Of a stretch of 64,000 nucleotides of DNA, positions 26,318 through 34,698 are shown one piece after another. The number at the start of each line of letters is the position of its first letter. Position 1 is the stretch's first letter. A program made the translations under genes and the position numbers. A model generated the notes under the pieces. The model was not told where the DNA came from. It ran no database searches and saw only the letters and a program-made list of their open reading frames with translations. The DNA comes from Johnsonella ignava ATCC 51276 (GTDB lineage: Bacteria > Bacillota > Clostridia > Lachnospirales > Lachnospiraceae), in assembly GCF_000235445.1 (NCBI RefSeq), contig NZ_JH378833.1:66435-130434 (forward strand), read 5' to 3'.

Positions 26318-26928
26318 TATGAAAACACCAACTCTCCATTTATATTTTCTACAAACATAGGCTCGCTTTGAGGCTCCATTTTTTCAAGTATAGATACAAC
26401 TTCATCGGACATATCTAAATTATATTTATCATAATAATAGATATTACCACTAATTTTTTCCATAACTATACTATCAAAATCCATATCTGCGTATGTTGCA
26501 TAAAGGCTTTTCATCAAACACTTTTCTTTTTCTGCAATCTTCCTGAAATCAAGATCCTCATTTTTTTCAGCATCAATCCATATACTATGCTCATGTGTTT
26601 CTTTTGACAACTCTCCTGCTGTTCTGTTTGAATATACAAAATTTACTATTTCTAAAAACTTAAGAACATCTTTATCTTCGATGTCTACTTTAGTCTCTGA
26701 AAATCCACTTAGATTGTTATACCTATACTCCTTATAAATTTCACGAGATACAGGTCCGTTATCCCACTTTTCAAACTTGTCGTCTGTTAAGTTTCTGCCG
26801 GTTACTGCATAGTGCATAAGATAGGAGAAATACAGGAGTTTGTTTAGTTTTGTATTTTGATCAATATAACCACCACGCAGTTGCGGATTTTTACTCAAAA
26901 ACCATTTGGCTAAAGTATCAATTCTCAT
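26317..26928 (-). CDS. Panacea/SocA-type antitoxin (DUF4065)
   Basis: A 203-residue protein with the Panacea domain at residues 1-130: IDTLAKWFLSKNPQ, TKLNKLLYFSYLMHYAVTG, FEKWDNGPVSREIYKEY are its usual landmarks (K-L-x-K-L-L-Y and W-x-N-G-P-V). The C-terminal 60 residues are less conserved and may bind the toxin. GTGAGGA precedes the ATG. Together with the next gene it forms a PanA-PanT-like toxin-antitoxin operon. A long structured leader with its own promoter and terminator lies upstream. Confidence 0.85.
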   Translation of the reverse strand: MRIDTLAKWFLSKNPQLRGGYIDQNTKLNKLLYFSYLMHYAVTGRNLTDDKFEKWDNGPVSREIYKEYRYNNLSGFSETKVDIEDKDVLKFLEIVNFVYSNRTAGELSKETHEHSIWIDAEKNEDLDFRKIAEKEKCLMKSLYATYADMDFDSIVMEKISGNIYYYDKYNLDMSDEVVSILEKMEPQSEPMFVENINGELVFS

Positions 26929-27021
26929 ATCCTCACTTCCTTTCTACCGAAATTATACCATAAAACAGAAAAAATATCTCTATCATACTTTCTCTACCAA
27001 TAAAAAACCTTATTCTTTTAT

Positions 27022-27139
27022 AAAAATAGAGAGGTTTTATCCTCTCTATCTACCTTAAAGTTTCGCCTTTTGGATACAGATAGCGAGACACCTTTTCTGT
27101 TTTATGCCCCGTTGTGTGAAAAACGGCTAACATTTACTT
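27022..27139 (-). ncRNA. structured leader or small RNA upstream of PanA, candidate attenuator
   Basis: Expected transcript of about 118 nt. Hairpin 1 pairs GCCGTT with AACGGGGC (27107-27127). Hairpin 2 pairs ACAGA with TCTGT (27076-27100). The last is a terminator, ATAGAGAGG against CCTCTCTAT (27026-27049), followed by TTTTTAT. CTCGCTATCT (27078-27087) can also pair at nine of ten positions with AGATAGAGAG (27042-27051), the terminator's own left arm. The two pairings exclude each other, which is how attenuators work. An independent small RNA remains possible. No known riboswitch class was recognised. Confidence 0.5.
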
Positions 27140-27145
27140 TTCTAA

Positions 27146-27174
27146 AGTATAACATAATATTTATTTCTTTACAA
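27146..27174 (-). promoter_or_regulatory. sigma-A promoter of the leader RNA
   Basis: Reading the - strand: TTGTAA (27169-27174), a 17-base spacer, TATACT (27146-27151). Both boxes and spacing fit the vegetative consensus well. It points toward the terminator and the PanA/PanT genes. Confidence 0.65.
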
Positions 27175-27315
27175 TATCTAATATTGTGCCAGTATAGTGA
27201 ACACAACAGCCATACTCAGAATTTTGAAATACTACTCTCAAACTTAATTTCTTCATTAATCAGTCTTATTCTCGTTTGACTACCAAATAATCTTACATTT
27301 AGATAATACTATCAC

Positions 27316-27930
27316 TTATGGTAAAATTATTCCTATATCCACATTTATAAGTTTGCCTATATTTTTCCGGGCATTTTCACTGAGAAGTCCATGCTTTAAA
27401 TAACCTATTGAAATTGTCAAATCGGATCTTACACAAATATCAGCCTCACCGGTATCCCCATTCATTCCGCTATTTATATCTACGCTTACTTTATACGCTT
27501 TTGAAGAATTTATTTTCTCCATAATCGCTCTGACATTGTCTTTTACTTTTCCCTTAAAACCTGTCCCGTATATGCAGTCTACAATACATTCAAAATCCGT
27601 ATATCCACTGTCATCTGTGATAAATTCGTAGTCAATATTATTTTCTTTGCACTTGTCAAAATAATATCTTCCATCCTCCGAAAATTTATCTTCTATAAGA
27701 AAAAGCTTGCAGCTTATATTATGTTCTTTCAAAAGACCTGCAAGCACATAACCGTCTCCTGCATTATTTCCGCTTCCACATATTATAGCTGTATTTTTCC
27801 TGTTTTTACCTAAAGCGTTAAATATGGCCTCACCTGCCCTGTACATAAGCTCCTTACTGCTTATATAATTTTCTATTGTATATCTGTCAGCCTCTCTCAT
27901 CTCCTCCACTGACAATACCTTTTCCTGCAT
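27316..27930 (-). CDS. nnrE: NAD(P)H-hydrate epimerase
   Basis: A 204-residue YjeF_N-type epimerase that interconverts the R and S forms of hydrated NAD(P)H for repair. VEEMREADRYTIENYISSKE opens the domain; ICGSGNNAGDGYVLAGLL near residue 55 binds the phosphate, VDCIYGTGFKGKV and VDINSGMNGDTGE carry the catalytic aspartate region. The dehydratase domain (NnrD) fused in many bacteria is absent. AAGGAG lies eight bases before the ATG at 27930; an in-frame ATG 12 codons earlier has no such site. Confidence 0.9.
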   Translation of the reverse strand: MQEKVLSVEEMREADRYTIENYISSKELMYRAGEAIFNALGKNRKNTAIICGSGNNAGDGYVLAGLLKEHNISCKLFLIEDKFSEDGRYYFDKCKENNIDYEFITDDSGYTDFECIVDCIYGTGFKGKVKDNVRAIMEKINSSKAYKVSVDINSGMNGDTGEADICVRSDLTISIGYLKHGLLSENARKNIGKLINVDIGIILP

Positions 27931-28084
27931 TTTCTCTCCTTCCTTTATTATCGTTTTTTTCTCCATGCCAATGCTTTTTAAACCTTTCCATTCGTTTCTA
28001 CAAGCTATCCATTTTATTTCTTCAGTATGATAATACTCATGTATCTTGCTCTATGTGTACTTAGCTTGACGCTTACTTTTGAGC

Positions 28085-28130
28085 AATAAAAAAGGAAGCA
28101 TTGGCTATTTGCTTTACCTTCCTCTTTTTA
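28085..28130 (-). terminator. Rho-independent terminator
   Basis: On the - strand GGAAG, an internal GCA/TGC pair, CTTCC and then six T. It lies 45 bases after the stop of the small membrane gene at 28175 and before nnrE. Confidence 0.6.
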
Positions 28131-28174
28131 TAACTCACTTTTAAAAAATTTATTTTTTTGTTTTTTCTACTTAC

Positions 28175-28489
28175 TCAGCGAACTGAACAACCGTATATTA
28201 AAGACAACAGTACTGTAATCAATATACGAATTATAATATGAGACAATTGTAAATTTCCAACTATATAACCGGTAAAAATTACCAATGGAATCATTAACAC
28301 TAAGGAAAGATATACAAGCCATGATAGATTCGTGACTGTAGCCGAAATCAACAAAATAGCTCCGATAAAATATAGCAAGTGAATGCTTTGAAAACCTATC
28401 TCTTTCATTTCCGCAATCACTGCAATAAGAGTCAGAATTGCATACAATGCGATAAATGCTCTAGAAAAAATATTAAGTATAATTTTCAA
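28175..28489 (-). CDS. small membrane protein of unknown function
   Basis: A 104-residue protein with three to four membrane helices and almost no soluble part. Initiation at TTG is supported by an AAAGGAGG seven bases upstream. There is no recognisable family. It stands alone between the IS3 remnant and nnrE and is followed by a terminator. Confidence 0.65.
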   Translation of the reverse strand: MKIILNIFSRAFIALYAILTLIAVIAEMKEIGFQSIHLLYFIGAILLISATVTNLSWLVYLSLVLMIPLVIFTGYIVGNLQLSHIIIRILITVLLSLIYGCSVR

Positions 28490-28804
28490 TTTTCTTCCTC
28501 CTTTTGAATAAAATTATAAGCAAAACTTTTATAGCTTAACAGTTCGATTGTAATTAAACTAAGTTATTTGAGATGATCTATATGTATAGGTAACATTATC
28601 TAAAGTGAACCCATTTGTCAAGACAATTTTTCAAAAAAATTAAGTTGGATTTCGGAAGAGATTATTCCATCCTTTTCTCCCTTAGTTACCCACCAAGTGT
28701 GGATATATGAACTGTCAAGGGTGTGCTGCAAAGCAGCTTCCGAAGGAACCCTTTACAGCTCATATATCTGCACTTATACTACACAAGAGGGAGAGACAGG
28801 ATAA
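28490..28804. other. non-coding stretch with IS3 end and large hairpin
   Basis: Contains the leader of the gene at 28175, a sequence TGAACCCATTTGTCAAGACA near 28602-28621 that looks like an IS3-group terminal repeat, and a 77-base hairpin at 28697-28773. Confidence 0.5.
28697..28773. repeat. long imperfect hairpin at the IS3 remnant end
   Basis: GTGTGGATATATGA..CTGT..AAGGGT at 28697-28722 pairs with ACCCTTTACAG..TCATATATCTGCAC at 28748-28773, with three or so mismatches. Inside, GCTGC-AAA-GCAGC and TTCC-GAA-GGAA form two further small stems. It lies between the transposase stop and the element end. Confidence 0.7.
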
Positions 28805-29308
28805 TTACCTATCCCGGTATACTTCTTCCGGTGTGCGGTATTTTAAGCGTGAGTGTAGACGCTCGTGATTATAAAATTTTATATAGTTATGAATTCCGAT
28901 ACGTGCTTCTTTTGGTGTCTCGTAAGCCTTAGGATATATATCCTCATATTTTATGGTTCGCCGGAGCCTTTCTATGAATATATTATCATAGGCACGCCCA
29001 CGGTGATCCATACTAATTTTAGAACCTGCATCCAGAAAAATCTGTGTGAATTTTGGGCTTGTAAAATGACTTCCTTGGTCTGAATTCATGATTTCAGGAC
29101 TGGATACTTTTAATGCCTTACGGCTGCTATCAAGAACAAAACCTATTTCCATATCATCACTCAACTGCCAGTGCAGCACTAACCGTGAATACCAATCAAT
29201 GATTGCCACCAAGTATAGCCAGTCTGTTTTTACCGGAATATAGGTAATATCAATTGACCAGACTTGATCCAGATGATCAATTTTTGTCATGCAGTTTTCA
29301 AAGTGCAA
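28805..29308 (-). pseudogene. IS3-family OrfB transposase, N-terminally truncated
   Basis: A 167-residue remainder of the DDE integrase core: HLDQVWSIDITYIPVKTDWL with the first Asp, MNSDQGSHFTSPKF with the second, and FIERLRRTIKYEDIY with the Glu, then YNHERLHSRLKYRTPEEVY at the end. All three catalytic residues are present. The DNA-binding half is missing and TAG stands in frame three codons upstream of the first usable codon (TTG). A fragment rather than a functional gene. Confidence 0.85.
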
Positions 29309-29427
29309 GGAGCTCTAACTGTATTCCGAATATATCTAAAATACATTTCTGTACTTTATTCAATAAATATCATTTTAAGACTTGACTTTTAATAGTTAGT
29401 CTTTCATAATAAATAAACTGCCATGTA

Positions 29428-30432
29428 TTAAATATTTATCAGTAATTCCATAGCTTCCTTTTCTTTTCTTGCAAGAGATTTCATTATCTCTGAAGCATCT
29501 AAAACATAGCTTTTCTTTTTAGTTTCAGAAACTCTCTCAAGCAAAGAAATTATATCTGACCAGTCAGAAGCAATTTCACTAAACTTAAAGTAGGAATGTT
29601 CTATAAATTTATTTTCTGTCAATTCATAAGCCTCTTTTAAGAAATCTCTATATATATTTCTGAAAATTGCCCCTCCGGTACCTGCCCTTTCCATCAGCAT
29701 GACGGCGGTTCCAAACTCCTCTTTTATATTATCTGAACTATCGTACCATTTAATAATCACATCACTTGCTTTTTCTATGCCTTTATAAGATAAATTTTTA
29801 ATAGGCGGATTTAGATAAGTTCTTGCATTATTTTGTATGGCTGTTATAACGGCATCTTTAAGCACTGCCATATCCCCATCCTTTTCAATGGTATAGTAAA
29901 GATTTTTTGAGGACATAGCTCCTTTAGCACTGCGTGCCGCTTCTAAACTTTTAAGAGATGTACTTACCTTGCTTCCCTGTTGAGCCGTGTCAACTAAAAT
30001 TGCCTTTTCATCATCGTAGTCTATTATTGCAACATAATGTCCGGCAAAATGTATAGGATTTGAAAAATATTCAAGATAATAACAATCAAGTCTAAGTCCT
30101 ACCGCTTGATTATTATCCAATAACTTTTTTACTTCCTCCCATGCTTTTCTTTTTGAAGAAGTTTCCTTAGTTATTAATTTCAAACATAAATTTTTACTGA
30201 TATTCTTCGTTACTAAATCTGTTTTAATTCTACCGCCTATAAATGGAAAAGTCATATTTCTCATATTCCATATAATAAAACCCAATCCCTCTCCCAAGCC
30301 AAAAAGCATAGGCTCACTCAGGCTGATTCCAAGTTGATTTAATAAGGTTCCGGTAGCAGTCGTTTCACAATGTTGTCCTATAAATGGTTTTATATTTGTC
30401 AGTAATTCTTTCTCTGTTGTATGTCGTGCCAT
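29428..30432 (-). CDS. BtrH_N / DUF4872 domain protein
   Basis: A 334-residue soluble protein. The N-terminal half has the BtrH_N landmarks: FIGQHCETTATGTLLNQLG with a Cys-x-Thr turn, LFGLGEGLGFI near residue 45, and HFAGHYVAIIDYDDEKAILV near residue 130, a Cys/His arrangement like papain-fold acyltransferases or peptidases. The second half matches DUF4872. BtrH transfers an acyl group in butirosin synthesis, but most relatives are uncharacterised. AAGGAAA precedes the ATG. It is encoded after a WYL regulator in the same direction. Substrate unknown. Confidence 0.82.
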   Translation of the reverse strand: MARHTTEKELLTNIKPFIGQHCETTATGTLLNQLGISLSEPMLFGLGEGLGFIIWNMRNMTFPFIGGRIKTDLVTKNISKNLCLKLITKETSSKRKAWEEVKKLLDNNQAVGLRLDCYYLEYFSNPIHFAGHYVAIIDYDDEKAILVDTAQQGSKVSTSLKSLEAARSAKGAMSSKNLYYTIEKDGDMAVLKDAVITAIQNNARTYLNPPIKNLSYKGIEKASDVIIKWYDSSDNIKEEFGTAVMLMERAGTGGAIFRNIYRDFLKEAYELTENKFIEHSYFKFSEIASDWSDIISLLERVSETKKKSYVLDASEIMKSLARKEKEAMELLINI

Positions 30433-30491
30433 ATTGTTTCCTTTTCTGTTTTTTTTATTATATTATATACGAATAAACATGGCACCATTTG

Positions 30492-31391
30492 TCAGGTTTT
30501 ATATTTATCAAGTATTTTAATTATTTTATCTTTAATCCGGGCTCTGATTTCTTGCGGCTCTATAACCTCAGCCTTATCACCGAATGAAAAAATATAATTG
30601 TACAGGTTATAATCATTTGGTATATTTATGTTTGCATATAAATTTCCTTCTTTGTCTTTAGTAATTAGACCCGGTAATTCATCATATACCCTAAATGCCG
30701 CACTTTTCTCAAATTTCACTTTTAAATTTATCATATTTTGATAAATTACTTTCTTTTTTAATACTACATTATCAAAATCATCAGCATACTTATCATCTGA
30801 AATCATAAATTGTTTTATTCTTGATAATTTAAAGTATCTGAACTCATTTTTAAGCAGACAAAAAGCATATAAATACCAATCATACCCTTTAAATAGAAGT
30901 CTTACAGGCTTTACCCTGCGATTCGTTTCTTCTCCATTACTTGCAAAATAATTAAAATCAACTATATTCTTTGTAAGAATTGCAGACTTTATTTCATTAA
31001 AAAGTTTTTCATAAAATTTATCATCTCTCCAACTATTAAAATCTATTTCTATCCAATTTGTATTTTTTATTTTAAAAAGAGCAGACAGCTTTGTTAAAAG
31101 TTCGCTTTCATGCAGACTGTTTACTTCATTCATACCGTTAAGAGCTACCATAATCTGCTCTCTTTCTGCTTTGCTTAATAGAGACTTATTTAAAACAAAA
31201 TCTTCGGCAAGTCTTATTCCTCCGCCTCTCCCCTGTGTTGTATATATAGGAATCCCCGCAGCACTTATAGAATCAATATCTCTGTAAATTGTTCTTACAG
31301 AAACCTCAAACTTATCAGCAAGTTCGCTTGCCGTAGCTTTTCCTCTTTCCAAAACATAGTACAATATTCTAAACAATCTGCTGTCTTTCAT
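30492..31391 (-). CDS. YafY-type HTH/WYL transcriptional regulator
   Basis: A 299-residue DNA-binding protein. Residues 1-60 are an HTH_11 winged helix (ELADKFEVSVRTIYRDIDSI), followed by a linker and the WYL domain at about residues 140-230 (VKPVRLLFKGYDWYLYAFCL), then a WCX-like C-terminal part. Such proteins bind a ligand or nucleic acid with the WYL domain. The site before the ATG is weak. It lies between an ABC-2 exporter and the BtrH_N gene, all on the - strand, and may control either. Confidence 0.9.
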   Translation of the reverse strand: MKDSRLFRILYYVLERGKATASELADKFEVSVRTIYRDIDSISAAGIPIYTTQGRGGGIRLAEDFVLNKSLLSKAEREQIMVALNGMNEVNSLHESELLTKLSALFKIKNTNWIEIDFNSWRDDKFYEKLFNEIKSAILTKNIVDFNYFASNGEETNRRVKPVRLLFKGYDWYLYAFCLLKNEFRYFKLSRIKQFMISDDKYADDFDNVVLKKKVIYQNMINLKVKFEKSAAFRVYDELPGLITKDKEGNLYANINIPNDYNLYNYIFSFGDKAEVIEPQEIRARIKDKIIKILDKYKT

Positions 31392-31415
31392 CTGAACAAA
31401 TTATCCTTATTTAAA

Positions 31416-32600
31416 TTACAGTTTTCCAGAAATTAATGCGGCACTGAAATATAAAATATATATTATTAAAATATATATAAAAAAACCGTATATATAATCT
31501 TTTATATAAAATACCTTAAGATAATAAAATAAAGGGGTTAATATCTGGAGCCTTCTAACGCCTATATCGGCAAATACAGGGCTTAAAACTATTGACGCTA
31601 TAAGAGATAACGGCATAATGGCGGCAATCTGATAAATACTTTTACATAATATACCAATCAGACTGCAAAATCCTGACACTGCTATTATAAGCATAAGCAT
31701 ATTTATAATTTCAGCATACAGGCTTGTAAATACTCCTGATACCGCAAATGCCGCAAGCATCATAATTCCTGAATTAATTAATATGCTAAATATATATGCA
31801 AGCCCTGTAACAGGCTGAAGATCAGAATCAAGCCATGTAAAAAGCCCTGCCTGAAGGTCGCTTTTATAATACATGGCAGCTGCAAATCCGCACAACATAA
31901 GCCATACAGCCATAAGCCCCCTTAAAGGTGATAAAAGATATCCCCTTTGATTTATGTCGGTTTGGTTTTCCGGTGAGCTTTCTGAACCTATATAATCGAA
32001 TTCTACAATATTATCCTTTATATTTATGCTTTCATATGCCGCCTTTATTTCATTATCAAAGTCTTTATCTTTCGAGGTTTTTCCGAATATATTGTACATA
32101 TACCCCCTGTATGCCGCATAAGATATATACGGAAATATATTTTTATATATTATCTCCTTAGAAAGATCATACAGTGTACCTTCTTCCTTTTGTATTACCT
32201 TTACCACAGGCTTGAATTTACCCAGATATGATGCCGCAGCTTTTTTTAATGAAGCCGGAAAAACCCATGCGGCATCAACCTCATGAGATAATATAAGGTT
32301 ATATGCATCTTCTTCGGAATCTGCATCAATAAAATGTATCACACTGCCTGATTCCTTTATATTTTCTATAACTTCAGTCAAATCCTTACTGTCCTCAAAA
32401 GCCCCTATGTCATTATCCGCCGCATCATATTTTGCAGCAACCAGTGCTACTGTGAGAATACCGCTTTCCTGCTTTGAGACTTCAGAAAGCCCCCAGGCAA
32501 GAAATGGAAGCAGTATAAGCACTGCAATAAAGCTTTTTTTTCTAAACAGCCGTTTATTTAACATTATATACCATGTAATTAATTTAAAAGTTCTTTTCAA
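31416..32600 (-). CDS. ABC-2 type transporter permease (second subunit)
   Basis: A 394-residue permease: an N-terminal helix (KSFIAVLILLPFLAWGLSEV), a large outward domain of about 150 residues, then five or six C-terminal helices, the YhgE/ABC-2 pattern. The TTG at 32600 has AAGGA nine bases upstream and overlaps the preceding permease gene by 17 bases; an ATG 12 codons later lacks a site. Together with the two upstream genes it forms an exporter. Substrate unknown. Confidence 0.85.
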   Translation of the reverse strand: MKRTFKLITWYIMLNKRLFRKKSFIAVLILLPFLAWGLSEVSKQESGILTVALVAAKYDAADNDIGAFEDSKDLTEVIENIKESGSVIHFIDADSEEDAYNLILSHEVDAAWVFPASLKKAAASYLGKFKPVVKVIQKEEGTLYDLSKEIIYKNIFPYISYAAYRGYMYNIFGKTSKDKDFDNEIKAAYESINIKDNIVEFDYIGSESSPENQTDINQRGYLLSPLRGLMAVWLMLCGFAAAMYYKSDLQAGLFTWLDSDLQPVTGLAYIFSILINSGIMMLAAFAVSGVFTSLYAEIINMLMLIIAVSGFCSLIGILCKSIYQIAAIMPLSLIASIVLSPVFADIGVRRLQILTPLFYYLKVFYIKDYIYGFFIYILIIYILYFSAALISGKL

Positions 32601-33825
32601 GTCTTTGTTTCCTTAATATAAATGATAATATTAAAAAAGCCAGTATATATATAAACAGCACGACTGTATATAATACGCTTTTATTGGAATCCGCAAAAGC
32701 ACCAAGCATATATCTAAGTGCCGCACCTAAAGGAAGCAGTGCAGATATATTCCTTACAGCTTTAGGGAAAAAATCTGCCGGATATAAACAGCCGGATATG
32801 TATGCAAGTGAGATTGCAGTTATAAATACTGCTATAACAGAGCTTATAATATCTCCTGCCAATTCATATATTAAAAATATAAAGGCTGAAAGCATAAAAA
32901 TCACAGGTATAAATCTTACCACAAACTCTATGGCACTTATACTGAAATTTTCATAAGAAGCATTTATATCAATATGGGCAGACAGAATAACGACAGATAT
33001 AGATAAAAAAATTGTAAATACTGAAACCATAAGTATCATTGAAAATGCAATATATTCACCGAGCACCTGTGAAACTGCATTATGCCCCCTTATATACAAA
33101 AGCCTGTAAAGTGCCTTATCTGTCTTTACAAGAAAAAGCCCTGAGCCTATGCCGAGTAGAAATGTAAAAAAAATCATAAGCCCTGATGAATAGTATTCAA
33201 GAGTTGAAGCCCCTCTTAGACCATCGGCGATATTTACATCATAGATATTTTTTCTTGAAAGTACAATAGACAAAAAATTATTGTTCATATTTTTTGTATG
33301 TGCAGCTATCTCATCTTCTCTGCCGTTTATATTCATATATGCCTGCATAGCATAGATAGCTTTTTCAGAATTAACTATAATTGAGGATATGACTCCGGCG
33401 GTATCTCTTGCGACCATCTCAATAAGCCCGCCATCTTTTTGTGTTACATATTTTATAGGTATATTTTCTCCTCTGCCCAGAGCCTCTATAAAATCATCAT
33501 CTATAACTATATATCCGCTTACTTCACCTTTTAAAAGTTTATCTTTTGCCTCGTCTTCAGACATGTAACTGAAATTAATACTTACCCTTGAGGAATCCAG
33601 ATTATTTAACATACCTATACCGAAGCCCAGATATGACTCCTCTGTATTTCCAACAACGGCTACCTCAATCTTTTTCTTTCCCTGTGCCATCTCATCAGGT
33701 TTAAAAAGCATAAATGCTGTAAGCCCCAGTCCCAGCAGTATCAATATACTTGATATCACTGCTAAAGGCAGAAGTCTTAATGCTCTTTTCATTTGTGTTA
33801 TAACATAAATCCAAAACTTTCCCAT
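32584..33825 (-). CDS. ABC-2 type transporter permease (first subunit)
   Basis: A 413-residue permease with the same architecture as its neighbour: helix 1 (LLPLAVISSILILLGLGLTA), an external domain with EDEAKDKLLKGEVSGYIVI, and about six C-terminal helices. GAGGG precedes the ATG by about ten bases. The pair probably forms a heterodimer served by the ATPase at 33964. Confidence 0.87.
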   Translation of the reverse strand: MGKFWIYVITQMKRALRLLPLAVISSILILLGLGLTAFMLFKPDEMAQGKKKIEVAVVGNTEESYLGFGIGMLNNLDSSRVSINFSYMSEDEAKDKLLKGEVSGYIVIDDDFIEALGRGENIPIKYVTQKDGGLIEMVARDTAGVISSIIVNSEKAIYAMQAYMNINGREDEIAAHTKNMNNNFLSIVLSRKNIYDVNIADGLRGASTLEYYSSGLMIFFTFLLGIGSGLFLVKTDKALYRLLYIRGHNAVSQVLGEYIAFSMILMVSVFTIFLSISVVILSAHIDINASYENFSISAIEFVVRFIPVIFMLSAFIFLIYELAGDIISSVIAVFITAISLAYISGCLYPADFFPKAVRNISALLPLGAALRYMLGAFADSNKSVLYTVVLFIYILAFLILSFILRKQRLEKNF

Positions 33826-33874
33826 AAACCGGTGCCCTCACAATTTTGACTTTATTTATTATTTATGATACAAG

Positions 33875-33935
33875 TGTCAAAAGTACAAAAATTCAATGCA
33901 AGCTTGCTTGCAAGAGAATTTATTATCTTTTGACA
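33875..33935. repeat. three nested inverted repeats between ATPase and permease genes
   Basis: TGTCAAAAG/CTTTTGACA (33875-33883 and 33927-33935), AAATTC/GAATTT (33889-33894 and 33916-33921) and GCAAGC-TT-GCTTGC (33898-33911) share one centre. As RNA this is one long interrupted hairpin in the ATPase-permease intercistronic gap. No T run follows, so it may slow transcript decay or hold a regulator rather than terminate. Confidence 0.7.
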
Positions 33936-33963
33936 ACTACATCATTATTATAATAACTAAATA

Positions 33964-34632
33964 CTATCTAATCCTGTCTACAAGCTTATGTACATCACCG
34001 TCATATATATAAGCTTCAAGAATGCCGTTTTTTAATATATAATGCCTTGTACATAATTTAAGATCTCCCTCATCATGCGTTACAAGAATTATGCTTCCGC
34101 CTGCTTTTTTAAAAGCATTTATATAATTATGTATATGTTCTTTACATACAAGATCAAGTGCCGCAGAGGGTTCATCCATTAAAAGCACTCTCGGTGAAGA
34201 TGCAACTGCACAGGCTATTGAAAGTCTTTTTTTCATACCTCCGCTCATGCGGCTCACCCTTACATTTAAAAACTCGTCAATTCCAAGCATTGCAGGTACA
34301 CCGCTTTTCAAAGCCTTTAAAAGCTCATTTTTATCATACCATAAAATAAGATTATCCCACGCACTAAGTTCTTCAATAAGAGGATTCGTCTGAGGTATAA
34401 GTCCTACTGTGCTGCGCCTGAATATCTTATCCCTGAGCAGATCACGCCCCATATATATAAATTGCCCTGCATCAGGCTTAAGTATTCCTGCTAAAACAGA
34501 AAGCAGTGTGGTCTTTCCGCTTCCGTTTCCACCCAGAATTCCCACACAGCTTCCCTCATTCATCTCAAAATTTATATCTTTTAAGACTATTTTTTTTATA
34601 TACTTTTTTTCAATACCCTTTATTTTTATCAT
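33964..34632 (-). CDS. ABC transporter ATP-binding protein (exporter)
   Basis: A 222-residue ATPase with Walker A GGNGSGKTT, Q-loop LIPQTN, signature MSGGMKKRLSIA, Walker B LLMDEPSAALD and switch THDEGD. The short form with MSGGMKKR is typical of ABC-2 exporters. It is the first gene of a three-gene exporter, with 138 bases containing a nested palindrome before the permeases. Confidence 0.9.
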   Translation of the reverse strand: MIKIKGIEKKYIKKIVLKDINFEMNEGSCVGILGGNGSGKTTLLSVLAGILKPDAGQFIYMGRDLLRDKIFRRSTVGLIPQTNPLIEELSAWDNLILWYDKNELLKALKSGVPAMLGIDEFLNVRVSRMSGGMKKRLSIACAVASSPRVLLMDEPSAALDLVCKEHIHNYINAFKKAGGSIILVTHDEGDLKLCTRHYILKNGILEAYIYDGDVHKLVDRIR

Positions 34633-34698
34633 CTCTTTATCCGTGTTTATTTTAAGTTCGTATGCCGCCTATTTCAAATAAACGGCATACGGGTAAAA

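Larger units (their letters stand above)
26929..27315. other. non-coding stretch with structured leader of the toxin-antitoxin operon
   Basis: No protein gene is supported. The stretch has a promoter on the - strand, a compact RNA with four potential hairpins, a terminator, and about 98 bases from the terminator to the PanA start codon. Confidence 0.55.
28598..29308 (-). mobile_element. IS3-family insertion sequence remnant
   Basis: The right end, with a probable terminal repeat near 28602-28621, a hairpin and the C-terminal two thirds of the OrfB transposase remain. The left end, OrfA and the helix-turn-helix part of OrfB are missing, so the element cannot move by itself. No matching terminal repeat was found beyond 29308. 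Confidence 0.7.

Noticed and set aside
27070..27279. 69-codon open frame on the + strand opposite the leader RNA
   Set aside because: No ribosome binding site, low-complexity product, and it runs antisense to the promoter, hairpins and terminator of the leader.
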